A stretch of DNA of 64,000 bases from the NCBI RefSeq assembly GCF_024763615.1, contig NC_077223.1, positions 39,928,627 to 39,992,626 of the forward strand, given 5' to 3'. The stretch is from Phlebotomus papatasi. Taxonomy: Eukaryota; Arthropoda; Insecta; Diptera; Psychodidae. Shown piece by piece: positions 11,270-24,489 of the stretch. The notes under the pieces are model-generated. The model worked only from the letters and a program-made list of their open reading frames with translations, searched no databases and was not told the DNA's origin. The position numbers and the translations under genes were made by a program. Positions within the stretch are counted from its first letter, which is position 1. The number at the start of each line of letters is the position of its first letter.

Positions 11270-12590
11270 ATATTTGGCTTTTTTACATTACATCCAATTC
11301 GCCGGCTTTATAAATGCACGCAAAATTTGTCTTATGGACATTATTCGCAATATTGTTTATTTACCGAAAAAAATGTTGTGATAAAAAAGTGAAAAATGTT
11401 ATTATTATTACATTTTCTTTAATTGTTTTCATGGGAATTAATGATAAAGTGGACATTGACCCTAAACTTTGAGATTTCGTTTCATTGCTCGACCTCTTAA
11501 TGATAAAGTTATGTATAATCTCACGGTTATTACACGACCAGTCATAATGTGTAAAGGAATTTAAAAATTTAGTGCAAAACGACTTGAAGAATACTGTTCT
11601 CTGTGGTTTTCTGTACCAAAATAAGTACGTCTAGACTTGCGATAACATAGGTGGTCGTTTTGCAAGCAATTTGTAGAGCGTTTTTTTTTAATTTCCTGGT
11701 TAATGACTTGACTAATAGCAAAAAAATATGCGATAAGAAAAGTTTTGAAACTCTCCAGAATGTAATCCTTAAGCACTTGTTCGCAGAGGGAAAAAATAAA
11801 ACTTATTCATCTTCATCTACAAAGTAGAAATATTTTCAATTTACTGTTCTAAATGGTTCTAAGATAGGGATTTGTGCATAATGCCTTAACTTTTATAATT
11901 CCTTATTAGGCGAAATTATATTTATTCAGTTTTTTTTCTATTAAAGAGCAAATGATATAAGAGAATTTAAAAAAAAATATTGAGACTGCAGACTATTGTT
12001 AAAAAGGGGTGGCAAAGCGTCCCAGGCTTTGCGGAATGCTAGAACTCGTGACTTAGATGCTATACCGCTAAATAGTTTAATGAGTAATAAAAATTATATT
12101 CGAACAAAAATTACTTATCGGTTATAAATCGTTTCATTACCGGTTCAAAACTGATTGGAACCTATTCCGTTTTGTCAGAAATTCCAAGACCTTTCCAACG
12201 AGCCCAAAACATGACCCCATTCGCTTGATAAATGCGCTCTAATAGGGACTTTTTAACCTTTAACCTTGAAAAATCGTTATTAGGAACGATTCAACGGTAT
12301 TTTCGTATAAGGGCGAAATGTCCGCCTAGGTAATGTCTAAAACATGAAAAAAAAAACTTGAAGATAATTGCTTCCAATTTGTAGAAGTTTAAAAGACCCT
12401 AAAAATCTCAAAATTAAAAACATTCTCCTCGGTTTTGAGAGAAATAAAACTGAACATTAAGTTTGATAATGTCAAAATAAAAGGTTTCCAATTTTAGGTT
12501 ATATGTTAATTACGCTTTGTTTTAGCTTACTTTAAATTTTTATCTTATATTTCTTCACAAGCAGCTTTAAGATTTAAAAAAGAGAGAAAT
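11270..12590. other. Gene-free intergenic stretch upstream of the yellow gene
   Basis: AT-rich DNA without a credible coding region. A segment at about 12110-12330 carries CCGGTT-containing words (for example ACCGGTTCAAAACTGATTGG) that recur at about 18900-18970 and 34555-34610. This suggests an old dispersed repeat. The 71-codon ORF at 11561-11776 has no recognisable features. Confidence 0.5.
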
Positions 12591-12592
12591 AA

Positions 12593-12715
12593 GACGTCTA
12601 CATACTGGGAACAATTTTTGTAAAAAAAATGTTTTTTCAAAGAAAATTTCCCCTATTATATCGTAGGAAAGCATCAAAGGTATCTAAAGAAAATTTTTTT
12701 CTAGTGTGTAGAGGT
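12593..12715. mobile_element. Diverged MITE of the 'TCTACACATTGGGA' family
   Basis: It starts GACGTCTACATACTGGGAAC and ends CTAGTGTGTAGAGG, matching the family whose best copy is 22584-22720. Confidence 0.55.
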
Positions 12716-13721
12716 ATTAGGAAGAAATATTAAACTTTTTAAAAAATCATTATGAAGTATTTTTGAAAATTAAGCACCTTTTTATGGAATAACGAATTTT
12801 TTTAGAACGATTTACAAGCTTTATGCTAAAGACTTATTTCTAAATTCAAGAGAAGCACTGTAAATTAATTTATTAAATGCTGTTCTAATAATATCAAAAA
12901 GCATAAATAATTTTAATTACTGTGTGAATATAAACAGATTTAAAACACCATCAGACAAACAGGTTAAGAAGAACATGTTAAGGATCGCTAATAGAACACA
13001 TCTCGAAATAACGTTCCTTCCTAAATGTTTTACTTGTAACTATTTTTTTTATCTTGGCATGACAACTTTTCTTTCTGTTCTTGTTTCATACAAGTTCATT
13101 CTTGTTTTGTTCTTGTTTCAAAAAATGTTTTTTTCTTCATTCTTGATGAGTTTTAAAATTCATCCGATTTTACATTGAAGGTTTTTCAAGATCAATGGTC
13201 GAATTTTCGAATAAGCTGTAAGGCATTTAAGTTAAGTATTTCAAATTTTAAGATTTCCTAATAAAAGTTTTATGATAATTCTTTTAATAGTTTTATTTTA
13301 AATACCGGTTTCCGCGCTTTCCGTATCTGCAAGGCTTCGTGTACTCTGCGAATTTTCCATTACCTTTTTCATACTTTTTTAATCAGACAGGGCTCAAGTT
13401 TTGCATAACATTCTGTGTACTGTACTTATTCCAGATTGTCAAAGCAAAAGTATAGAAAAGCTATGAAAAAAACGCCCATTCATGTTTTACAATAAATAAA
13501 GAAAATAAGCAATAGAAAAAGGTTACAAAATAACCCAAGATTAGGGCTTCCCACTATCTATCAAATGAACTCCGTTGACCCAAAAATATGCCGAAAATAT
13601 TGCCAAGGTCAATAACAAAGAAAGACATTTTATCTAATCTAATAAATTTCTTACGTTCTCTCATCCATTTTTAATAGAGACATCCAGACAATTTGTGGCT
13701 TAACGGGCTTAACGAATAACT

Positions 13722-13740
13722 TCATTCATTCATTCATTCA
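13722..13740. repeat. (CATT)n microsatellite
   Basis: Four to five perfect CATT units in otherwise unremarkable DNA. From 12.7 to 15.0 kb I see no gene. Short ORFs at 12924, 13890, 14225 and 14764 look like chance openings in AT-rich sequence. Confidence 0.8.
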
Positions 13741-15113
13741 ATAACATTTATTTCCTTATATTTACTTCAATACTTAATGAGTTAAATGTGAAAAAAATGT
13801 CTGTTGATAATTTCAAGGCAGGAAAAATGCGATATTAAACTGGAATTAATTTAGTATTTAATCATACACTCTAGAAATTGATTTTTTTTTCAACGGAATC
13901 CCGTCTGAAGTGTTGTTTCTGCGAGAGAGAAATTCAATTGAACCTTCAGGTATGAATTTTCTCGAAAAAAAGCTTCACTACGACAGTTACCAAGGTGTAC
14001 AGTACATATATACTTAGTGGTTGCGTCAGTAATTGGAAAACTGTACCCCAGCTGAGTCTGAGGACAATCGAGCACACTAGTAATTAATGATAAAATAGTA
14101 ATTTGCAATTGCATTTTTCAACGGATTAGACGCAATTGCTGATCTGCCTTATAACATTCCAACAGAAAATTCGATTAATACACACGCTGTTGTTATATTT
14201 TTCCACCCTCTCTGACAAGATGTTATGGTAAATACCATTTTAATGGCTAAAAGTGCAAAAGGAATTAAAATTGAAAACAGGTTCTTGTGTGGTAATCTTG
14301 AAATAGTCTTCAAGAGGACCTTGCAATTTTTTGCTTATGAGCCCATTGGGCAAAAAGTTTTAAGAATTATTCTGATTGATAGAACCAAAAAAAATTTTAG
14401 TAGTTTTTATTTCTTTATTGCTCTGTTACTTTTAGCGAATGCGATCGAAATTTCAATCATTTTGATTAAAGTGATTGATCAATGATAAATCTCCAGACAG
14501 AAACATGATTTTTTGTTAAGTGTTTCTTATAACGCAAACTCACAGCGGAAAAACAACCTTTGCATTGTAAATAAGTGTTAAATGTTTTGGTTTAAAGTAA
14601 TGAAAATTCAATTCTAGCCTTCCATTCCCCTCATACAAGAAGTTTCTAATGTGTCTTTACAAAGTATAAGGAAGCATATTCTTAAGCCATTCATAAAATA
14701 AACCTTGTTCATGGAAGATTTTTGTGAAAGACAAATGTTTAACGTTGTATTCGTTATTTATTTTTAACAGCTGAATGGGGAAATGCAGTAATCAAAAATT
14801 TGTTTAAAATAATGTAAAAATTCGCATAACGTCGTTCTCAAGAATATTATGATCAAAATGAAAATTGAAATTCTTATTTTCAGAAATACACTATTGCATC
14901 TTTCCTCTGTCTCTATTTTAATTTGTGCTTGGAATTGTGTTCCTGAGTAATTTACATCGATAAACAATCGCCAGTATTGAGATTTACCTATGTTCAAGTG
15001 AATTTATGTACTTTTAGTTGCTCCGTACCTTTTGTTACTTTTTACCCCAAGTGGTCGTTTTTAATAAAAAGATTTCTGGAGAAAAGAATCTTTGTAAAAT
15101 TCTAAAATAGATA

Positions 15114-15518
15114 AGGGAAGAGTACCAGCGATCGGCAGTGTTCCTCGGATCGTCAGGTTATTTCTACATTGTTGCACCAATTCAAATGAATTTTTTAAAA
15201 TTATTAGTTATATTTTACCATTTAACTCTCACAAGAATGCAGTGCGTTAACTCGGATTTAAATTATAAAATCAATTTTCCTTGAGACACCTTATTAAATT
15301 CGTGACGATCCGAGGTACAGAGTACGTAGTTGCAGTTACATCTATTTTTTATTAATTTATTTTAAAAATTTAAAATTTAAATGAACAGATTATAGTTAAA
15401 TGGATCACCAATATACCGATTAGCATACATAAAACTACCAAAAAGTATTTTGAGACTTATATTTTCAACTAAATATCGACCATATCTCTTAACATTCCGA
15501 TCCGGGGTGCTCTTCCCT
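15114..15518. mobile_element. 405-bp nested element with AGGGAAGAGTACC ends
   Basis: The inverted ends AGGGAAGAGTACC and GGTGCTCTTCCCT are flanked by TA on both sides. The interrupted host reads AGATA | TAACGACTTCG. The uninterrupted host copy near 1384-1400 (complement) reads AGATAGCGGATTCG, so one TA was duplicated on insertion. Confidence 0.85.
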
Positions 15519-15567
15519 TAACGACTTCGTATTCAAAGAATCCAAATCATTTAGGAAAAAATCACCA

Positions 15568-15958
15568 GGGTATGAATTCTGAGATGCGTCAGTTTTTACG
15601 TGAGAAACTCAAGATTTTTAGATCGTTTCCTGTAAGAGAACCGCGATACATGCTTCAGATCTGAGACTTAGCCATTTGGTTTAACTGCTCTAATTTTTTA
15701 ACAATCAAGATTTTTTGGAAAAATTTGACTTGGGATTGGAAGGTTGCTATTTAGGATTTTGAGACCGTCGGGAACGGGGCTAAATCTCTAGTCTGAAGAC
15801 CGCTTGAAGCTTTCACAAAAAGTGTCACGTGAAACACTTACAGAATCTAAGAATTTACTTGAAAGTTTTTATGAAAGCTTGACAAAAGGCTTATCAAAAG
15901 TGATCTCAGAGCCGTGAATTTATCACGTGAAAAACTCAGCATCTCAGAATTCATACCC
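15568..15958. mobile_element. Nested element with GGGTATGAATTC ends
   Basis: The perfect inverted ends GGGTATGAATTCTGAGATGC and GCATCTCAGAATTCATACCC bound a 391-bp insert. It sits in the same host element as 15114-15518 and itself contains a member of the CTTCAGAC family (15653-15802). Confidence 0.8.
15653..15802. mobile_element. CTTCAGAC-family short inverted repeat, innermost insertion
   Basis: It begins CTTCAGATCTGAGACTTAGCC and ends GGGCTAAATCTCTAGTCTGAAG. Members of the same family are at 31460-31642, 33056-33230 and 41006-41202. Confidence 0.65.
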
Positions 15959-16227
15959 AGGGCATCAATTTTGAAAAATATGTAGGTAATAATTGACATC
16001 TTCTGCAAGGAATATATTATTTAAAAAAAAAAACAGGGCTAAAAATTTCAATATTTTTTTATTTTCTAAATTCCTTGTTTGAATTTTAAGAAACTTACGA
16101 CATTGAAAAAGGGCTATTTTGGTTAGCTATGGTAAAAATTTTAAGCTGCTATCTTGTTTATCGTGGCAGGTATTGAATTTTGAAATTCTCGATTTGTGAC
16201 TTTTTGCCCCAGTTTCCCCTACTATTT

Positions 16228-16602
16228 ACACAGAAAAATAATATTAATCACAAACAAGTTAGTAAAAGTTTGTATTTTTTCCCAAATATTATCCGTAACA
16301 TGATCATTTTTGACGAGCATTTTTGTACTTTTACAAATATTTTTCGTAAAAACATAATAAAATGTTCGTAAAATTTTGTCATTTGTTCGTAAAGTTTTGC
16401 CAGATTTAAAAATGTACGAACAAATGTCTGTAAAAGAACAAAAAAATATTCGTCAAGTGATGATGTTACGAACAACGTTTATGAAAAAATACAAACTTTT
16501 ACGAACCCGTTTATGGATTATACGTTTTACGAGCATTTCCTAAGTCCTCAGTAGGAATTTACAAACATTTACGAATAGTATTACAAAATATTTTTTCTGT
16601 GT
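16228..16602. mobile_element. Foldback element rich in TTCGTAAA, with ACACAGAAAAA ends
   Basis: The ends ACACAGAAAAATA and ATTTTTTCTGTGT pair. The interior is built of TTCGTAAA/TTTACGAA words on both strands, so it can fold almost throughout. A related, rearranged block lies at 32380-33016. The ORFs on both strands at 16180-16475 reflect the palindromic structure. Confidence 0.75.
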
Positions 16603-17939
16603 ATAGAAAATTACTAATTATGGGCATGAAATCTTGAAATTTTCCTTTTCATATAATTTTTCTTCAAAATACTTTTATATTTAAAATTATTTGGAAATGT
16701 GGTCTAATTCATTTTGGAGCGTGCCAGTTTAAAAATCAACATTGCAATCAAAATTATAATGGTTTAGTATACCGGTACCTAAGTTCGTAAAGTATTATAG
16801 GGCTCATCGAATACTGAAAAAAATAATCTAGTTAGTCATATCACCCTTCAGTATTGTTAAAATTTTATGAACATAATTTTATAATCGGAAAATCTTATAA
16901 GCACTTATCAAACGATTAAAAAGTACTTAATTTAATGGAATGTTTTGATTTTAAGTAGTGTAGTACAACAAACTCCTTACCAAATATATGAAAACGAGAT
17001 AATCTAAGTTAATAACTATTCATTAAGATAATTCTATAATCCGAAAATATTTCAAGGCATTTCAAGGTGTATTAGCTATTGTCATAAGAGCTTCCTTTAT
17101 CAATACCCACTTTTATTAGTACCAGTGATGAAGAAAATGGTTCTAAGGTGGACAAATGTGGTAAATTGATCGTCAAATTATATTATGCTGAATTTAATCG
17201 CTACACTGAAGGGTTAAGCAGATATAGCATAAGTGTTACTTGCAAAAGACTCTTTGTACTTCATAAAGGTAAATATATTTTTTCACAATACGTATATAAC
17301 TATTTGTGTACTGACCAAACAATTTTCTTAACAAAATAATTTGCTGAACAAAATCAAGGATATCACCTATTGATTTGACATAAAAGATTTGTTTAACTCA
17401 CTCAATATCAAATATTTTCTCTTCAGTGAAGACTTTATTTTGAGCATATTATATCATGACTAAGTGTCCATCTACACAACAATGTCATAAATAGAGTTTT
17501 TATGTTCAGCATAGGAATGTATTCGTAATTATCATGCTATGACTCTTTATAGAGGTACATATCGATGACTCCATTCCAGGCTATGATAAATTCATTTCTA
17601 GTATCTCGTAGAGATTAAAAATATTATTCCTGGGGTATCGATAAAACTGGTACAGTCTGAATCACGAGATGTTCATTTTTTTTTTCAAAACTACTGCTGA
17701 AAAGTGTCTCAAGAATGTTGTAAATTGTCTAAAAGTTATACGTTTGATAGAATCTACAAAAAAATAGTTGCGCATTAATTGTTTCGATAAAAAAAGCCAT
17801 AAAATACCCTCATAAATGTTTGAGAAGTATTCGAAATCGTGACGCAGATGATTCTATAGTGTTTACCAGTTCTAAATAGATTTAAACTTGTTTTTAGAAT
17901 CCTTAAGAGATTGACTAAAAGTATAGCTTAAAAGTAATA

Positions 17940-18873
17940 GGGGAGACCGGGGTACAATTAGCCAGGGGGGGTAGAAGTAGACAGTGGATTTTTCTCATAT
18001 CTCTTAAAATATACATTGAGCAAAGTATTTTTTAATGGAAGCAGGAATACATCCCCATATTCTCAGAAATATTTATAAGTCTCATCATGTTATCCTACAA
18101 TTTAGAAGCATTTTTATAAAATGGGTATAAAATTGTAGTTTTGATGTTAGAGTTTTAGGCCCAGCATTTGATTTTCTAAGTTGTTAGTCAAAAGTTTATA
18201 GTTTTACTTTGTTTCTAGTTCAAAACAGTTAATTAAGAAATATTTTTCACTTGGATAATAGTTATCTACTTTTTTATATAAGATATTAAACACTGAAACA
18301 GCCCTCGCTGCAGATGTAGCCACTCTTCCGTGGTGGGATAAAACTATTGATGATTTTTCACTAGTACATGGATAATTGTTAGATGAAAAAGTACTATTGA
18401 TATTCCAAGTAATATTGCCATTCGGATGAAAAATTTGTAAAATAGAGTTTTTCAGGATATTTTCATCAATTTTGCCGCAATTACAAAAATGTCATAAAAA
18501 AGTCGGCTAAAGCCTTTTTCTTTTGGTTTAAATGATATATTTAGCATCAGTGGGCTTAAGTGTATCAAGCAAAACAATATTTGATATCTCCAGTTCAAAA
18601 TTTCGTCTGAAAAACTGGTAGCAACTAGTACCCCAAAAGTGGCTATATCTACCCAGGCCGGGGCAAGTGTAGCCAATATGTCATACTTTTTTTCATTATC
18701 CTCTCTAGAAAAAGGCAAGGATTTTAGAGTTTTGAACTACACTGTTTCATGCAGCCCATATCATAATGCTACTTATGAAACATAAAAATATTAGACAAAC
18801 CTTATCATTTTTTTCAAAAATCATGCGCGAAAAAAAAGCATCATTTGCTGGCTTAAAATACCCCAGTCTCCCC
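17940..18873. mobile_element. 934-bp TA-flanked element with GGGGAGACCGGGG-type ends
   Basis: The left end GGGAGACCGGGGTACA and the right end TACCCCAGTCTCCC are inverted repeats flanked by TA. The terminal bases match the 1093-2003 element while the interior is unrelated. The 88-codon minus ORF at 18452-18718 is not recognisable and lacks transposase motifs. Confidence 0.8.
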
Positions 18874-19516
18874 TAAAATTTAATTTTGAAAGAAATAGTC
18901 ATCAGTTCATAACCGGTTGTGTACTGGTTTATTATATACCTATCGGAACTTGGAACCGGTTCATACTTAGTCAGAATACCAAGCCCTTTTCAAAGAACCC
19001 TAACTTTCTAAAATCGGTTTGATGTTTGCAAAGGAATAAACGCTTAAATTACTTAGCACATCCTAAAATTAGAAAACTCACTCACCATCTAAGAATTCTA
19101 AAAATATTTTTTTAAGCAGGAAAATGAAGTCATATTAATTATTGCTTCATACTTATAGGGGGTTCTCCAAAAACAGCAAGTCAATATCTGTAACCGTTTG
19201 GCGTCCAACTCAGCTAATGATTAAAGAGATGGATGTACAGCGTATAATTTTCTGATGTGCAAAATATCTTAAAAAATTAAAGAATGCTTACAAATTTCTC
19301 AAATATTAAAAGACTTTCCTGAAATACGTGTTTTTGTGATAACATAGCATTGAATGGAACTGTTGAAATAATATGAAGACATTTTAAACATAAATTCTTA
19401 GCTGGTTTGTTGATTGCAAAAATCTAGAATAACATTAAAAGATATGATGGATATAGTCAGGAAGTACCCAACAGCAAAACGTTGAGCGCCGCGTCTTGTG
19501 TCACTTACAAAATCTC

Positions 19517-20995
19517 GATCACCTTGATTAATGCCTGACGAGATTGACAAATTATACGGAATACTGTTCTAGTGAGACATTCTGGCTGTTTATTGCGTGA
19601 TCGTGAAAATAGTTTTTTTTTTTCATTCTGCCATTTAGTTTGAACTTTCACGGAAGAGGATCACATGGTTGGGATTAGAAAGATCAAGGGTTCGCGGCAA
19701 TCTCTCTCGGAAGAGTGTCAAATTGGTAAAAGTGTGTCAAGTTTAAGCATGAAGATCATGTTTTGACGATCTGGAATGCTCATGATCAACGATCCATTTT
19801 TTCGGGCTTATCGCGAAATGGTGTGCGAAAAATGGGAGCACATGCTACATGCGCGAATATAAGTGATCAACACGATCACAGCTGTTTTCTCAACTGTAAA
19901 ACATTGATCGCAGAAATGTGCGGGCATTCATTAACTCGCTTGGATGTCGTTGCACAATTTTCCGCATATAGTAAATTTTTGCAACATGTCAATTGGGTGG
20001 GGGAATATGTTTTTCTTTTGCACTTTTCCAAAGCCATTTAGATTAACACAGATTGCAAAATTAACTTCCACTCTCTGGTGATTTTGTACAATTGATCATG
20101 TTTGATGATCGTATAGGTACGATCACTGGAGCTTTGAGCGATTAAACAAGAAGTTGTTGCCTGAGGAAGTTAAGCCGGTGCGATTTTAATTTAAAGCAAA
20201 AAAATAGTCAATATATGACGGAATAAACTTTAATTATTTTTGGTTAATGAGACTGAAGGTTCTTTCGATTCAAATGGACAAAAAGTGATCTTGGAGATAA
20301 GATCACTTGATAAAATTTACTGTTTTTAGCCAAGATTCTTTTTTTACTATTTTCAAGTGGTTACCGAGCATCTTGGGAATTTTTAAGTGTTAAAACCCAT
20401 AAGAAAACGTGCCATGTTCCATTCATGATCATCACCACTCGATTACACTCGATCACGAACACTTCATGCAGCTCCTCTACAGTGAGTTTGTGTAATTATG
20501 AAACACCCATCAGGAGTTGTTTTTTTTTATATACTTACATTATGTGCAAAAGTCTTATTTCTTATTTTTTTTTATATACAATTCCCCAACGACGCGGCAT
20601 ATTTTTACCATTATTTACACTCTCATGAGCATTTACCTGTCGATCAAGTAAGTATTTCTAGAAGTAGCACTAAATGGAAATTAATGTCGACTTTCACCAT
20701 AAATAGAAATATTATAGTCGTTGTGCAAAAAAAAACTATATGAACAATTTTCTCAATTGCCCGTTTGATTGGGATTTAAAAAAAATAAGCAAACGACCAC
20801 AATCTTTTTGATGAATTTCCGTTCAATTTCGCGATCAACAAGATTGTCTTGTTTGATTTTGAAATAACAAAAAACCTGTTTAAGCATTTTCAAATGACAC
20901 GACTGCATTTTTCCCAGTTAAAGAACTCTTTGCGGCTTTTTTGCATTGCAATGTCTTTCCGAAGAGTGATCAAGAAGACCAAGAGAAGAGAGATC
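19517..20995. promoter_or_regulatory. GATC-rich island, candidate distal regulatory region
   Basis: I count about 22 GATC tetramers in 1.5 kb, including AGTGATCAACACGATCAC and ATGATCAACGATCC. No inverted-repeat element interrupts it. It lies 3.8-5.3 kb upstream of the ABC transporter start codon. By contrast 27.0-28.9 kb has only about five. Function is inferred. Confidence 0.35.
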
Positions 20996-21279
20996 ATACA
21001 ATGCCCTAAGTCTTATTGCTTCTTTTCCAGTCTCTTACTCAGACATTTTTTTTCAGTATTTTTATTACTTAAACTCCACAGAGTGCAATGTATCGTCACT
21101 TAAATTATCATATTTCTTGTATAATTTGTGTATTTCCCTATTATTATACGAGAATTCTTGATTACTGAATATTAAGTGTGCTGTTCAGGTTAAAGGTTTA
21201 CCAGTTCTCGAAAGCCTCAAATTCGTAAACAAGCAATTGCAGTGATTATCCACAATCTCACCCTGTTGAAGAATGCATA

Positions 21280-21403
21280 GGGAAAAGGGGGACAAGTTGG
21301 ACCATGGTACAAGTTAGACAGGGCTTTGAAAAAACCCCTGTCCAACTAGTACCGGCGAATTGTCCAACTTGTAACACTATGTCCAACTTCTATCACTTTA
21401 CCC
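21280..21403. mobile_element. Short TA-flanked element related to 352-543
   Basis: It shares the phrases CCCTGTCCAACTAGTAC and ACACTATGTCCAACTT and the end CACTTTACCC with the element at 352-543. TA flanks both ends. Confidence 0.7.
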
Positions 21404-22227
21404 TAATCGAACGAAAGTCACAATTTTCTTAAAGATTTTAATTGAAAAAAAGAAGGTGAGCTATATAAAAGTTAACCAAAAACAGTCTTCCGACTAGAGA
21501 CTTAAAGATGTTGCTTTTTTTTTATTTCCCCCTTCCCTAGAGGCCCTTACCAAGGTCTTAGGTCATGCGACCTATATTTCGACTAATTCCTAATACATAG
21601 TGATCATTTATAAAACTCTAGACGTTTAACAAAATAAATAACTAAACTCACGTTCAAAGCATTCAATGCATTCGGTATCTTATACAAAAAATACTGAAGA
21701 GAGAGCACCGACACAAAAAAACAAACACATTATTAGCCGTACTCGTTTAGTGGTGCTATTCCAATAAAAAATGAACATACATGTTTTTTTTTAGCACTTG
21801 ATTGTTCTTTGTTTTCTGTCACGATTGTTTGGTGGTTTTTAAAACACGGACGAGGTTGCGAAAACAGTTGAGGCAGGAACCAACATAGAAAATCGATAAT
21901 GCAGAAGTGCTTGAGAACAGTATAAAGTGCTTAAAAGACTGTTCTAGAAAAAGATTTCCTCTTTTCATTTTTTAGTGGAATAGCACCATAACTCAGTTCT
22001 CCAAGTCGAATTTCCAAACGACAAACAATAACGCAATCCTTAAAAAAATCTCATAAATTGTTCTTAATCCATTTTAGTCAATATTAAAAATACTATAGAT
22101 AAAACGTTTATATTTAAAGAATATTAGTTCTTAACAGATAATTAAATGATTGTAAATTAGGAAGAAAATATGGAAAATTGCAGAGTTTAAACTGTGAAAT
22201 TTAGAGATAAATCCGGTGAAACGTTTC

Positions 22228-22396
22228 ACTGGTAAAAATAAAAGGACCAAATTGATCCCAATTTGATCCTTTTGCGAAGAATTGATCACATTTCAAACTT
22301 TGAATGCACATTTATCATATAAGAACATGTTAATTTGATCCATCCTTTGCAAAAGGATCACATTTGGATCAATTTGATCCTTTTATTTTTACCAGT
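22228..22396. mobile_element. 169-bp MITE with ACTGGTAAAAATAAAAGGA ends
   Basis: The ends ACTGGTAAAAATAAAAGGA and TCCTTTTATTTTTACCAGT are perfect complements. The interior repeats AAATTGATCC and GGATCAAATT in both orientations. It is non-coding. Confidence 0.85.
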
Positions 22397-22583
22397 GTTA
22401 GGGACATCAACTTACGTTCTTTAGAAAATACAATATGCAAAGTACTCAAAGTACTAATATAATTATTTATTTATTTAATCGTGTCAATAAATTCGTTCGT
22501 TTAACCCTTAAAGGCGATTGGGTCTAATTCAGAACAAAGAAACATTTTGCTGATCCTCAATTTTTGATCCTTTTGTCCTTAAA

Positions 22584-22720
22584 GGCGTCTACACATTGGG
22601 AGCAATTTTCGTCAAAAATTGCGTTTTGACAGAAATTTGACGTTTCCCCCTACAACGCCGCAGGGAATTTCCTTCAAAAAAGCAATTTTTGACAAAAATT
22701 GCTCCCAATGTGTAGAGGCC
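22584..22720. mobile_element. 137-bp MITE, best copy of the 'TCTACACATTGGGA' family
   Basis: The ends GGCGTCTACACATTGGGAGC and GCTCCCAATGTGTAGAGGCC are near-perfect complements, continuing inward as AATTTTCGTCAAAAATTG. This is the reference copy for the fragment next to Tsc2 exon 2. Confidence 0.88.
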
Positions 22721-22943
22721 ATAAAGGATTAATCATTTGTTCGATTTGACATATTCTTGTACGGGGAGAGTTAACAAGTCCATGAACTGTTCGGGAGCTC
22801 AATTTTTAAATAAATGCTTATCTTCCGTTTTCCCTTTACTAAGATTAATTATGATCGTGGCAGTGTTTGATCATTTTTGCTTGCATTTACAGCTTGCAAA
22901 ACAATTTTTATTTCCAAAAACTGGATGAGATTCTACTAATTTA

Positions 22944-23389
22944 GGGCAGAATCACATTGACAGTAAAATGCTAACCGTCACCGTCAAAGCTATCACCGTA
23001 TTTCTTTGATTTACGCATTTTCATTGCAAATCTTACGCAAATTCTCAATTACCGTATTGCCTAGTCTCATACTCTATGGCACTAGGTGAAAATAGTATAA
23101 AAAAATTGAATAAATAAAACTAAAATGCGATAAACGGTAAGCAAAAAAACTTTAGGATGTTTTTACTACAGTTTTTCGTACAGTTCTTTTGCTCACCGTT
23201 TATTGCATTTTCGTTTTATTTCCTCAGTTTTCTTATATTATTTTCACCTAGTGTCACCGAGTATAAGATAATGTAACACGGTAATTGAGAATTTGCGTAA
23301 GAATTATAATGAAAATGCGTAAATTAACGAAATACGGTGAGGGCTTTGACGGTAACGGTGAGCATTTTACTGTCAATGTGATTCTGCCC
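22944..23389. mobile_element. 446-bp long-arm foldback element with TTA flanks
   Basis: The ends GGGCAGAATCACATTGACAG and CTGTCAATGTGATTCTGCCC are perfect complements and the pairing continues for well over 100 bp on each side. The flanks are TTA on both sides (22941-22943, 23390-23392), a three-base target typical of PIF/Harbinger-derived MITEs. The superfamily assignment is inferred from the target size only. Confidence 0.85.
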
Positions 23390-23399
23390 TTAATCGGGG

Positions 23400-24440
23400 A
23401 TCTATGCACTATAGACTCAAATACTTTCAATAACTGATCTGCAATGATATCAATACAGGGATCAATAACTTGATCTTCAGTTTCTTAAGCTTCCTCATTA
23501 GCACTATTTTTTGGATATCTCGGAATCCGGATTCAAAAATGGTTTTCGATTAATTTGGCTTAAGAGATTGTTTGTGTACGGTAAAGTAGTTAAATTTTTT
23601 TCAATGTATTCTAGAGATTAAAGATTATAAAAAGCTTTGTAAAGCATATTTTTTAACCAATTTTTAAAATTTGGATTCCTGCAAAGGTCTTTGAAATCAA
23701 TAATTTGTAATCCGGTTATGAACAGATAATACGTTTTTTTATCAATTGTGTGTAATTCAATTGTTTTTTAATATCTTGCAATTAATTTTGGGCAAGTTTA
23801 ATAGATATCTGTGAATTATAAATCTGGTTCCTCATTAAATATCAAATAAATCTTTCGTCTTTTATACGGGATCGGAAGAAAGAGACAACTTATTGTCGTA
23901 ACGTTGTATTCAAATTGAAAGAAGATACATTAAAAAAATGTGTGCAAAGATATTTATAATCATGATTCATGAGAATTAATAGAGTTTTATGTATGATCAT
24001 TAAAATGAGGATCGCACGATATCTAGTTTTTAATCGTTAATAACTTCTAAACATCCCCGGATAAATTTTTTATGAGATATTGAGGGACTTCTAGTGACCT
24101 CACAACAATTATTAAACATTACTAAAAAAAAAAACAGTAAAATATCTAATTGCAAGATAATTACTCTCGATTCTTAAAAGAAAAATTTCTTATTTTTCTT
24201 TAATTTATAATCCCCGGTGAATGGTTTATTCATATTTGCAATAATTGCATAAATATGTGATTTATACATCTTCACAGCTAATTAATTTAAATAAAACCAC
24301 AAGTGTTGAAAAAATTATTTCACCTCATTAAGCTTTATTTGATATATGATAAGTGTCAATAAATCACTTCCTTCCCAATTATCACTGTCGTATGCGGTGT
24401 TTGTCATGCAGATTTATTCCAATTCTTTAGCAACCGAGAT
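23400..24440. other. Gene-free AT-rich stretch
   Basis: I see no coding region, paired repeat or RNA gene here. It leads into the GATC-rich segment just upstream of the ABC transporter. Confidence 0.5.
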
Positions 24441-24489
24441 TTTATCACCTTCTGACATATTCTAGACGAGTACACTCTGTCACGATTAT

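Larger units (their letters stand above)
15026..16220. mobile_element. Truncated copy of the 1093-2003 element carrying nested insertions
   Basis: It reads in reverse orientation relative to 1093-2003. The end TTTTTGCCCCAGTTTCCCCT matches that element's left terminus, and the 15034-15110 part matches about 1500-1390. Two other elements interrupt it (15114-15518 and 15568-15958). The missing half indicates truncation, or a shorter element using the internal GTTACTTTTTACCCC as its end. Confidence 0.75.

Noticed and set aside
14225..14485. 86-codon ORF with a hydrophobic stretch
   Set aside because: AT-rich composition, no homology I recognise, and no promoter or neighbouring exons. A chance opening is more likely.
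18452..18718. 88-codon minus ORF within the 934-bp element as a transposase remnant
   Set aside because: No DDE/DDD motif or helix-turn-helix recognisable. Too short.
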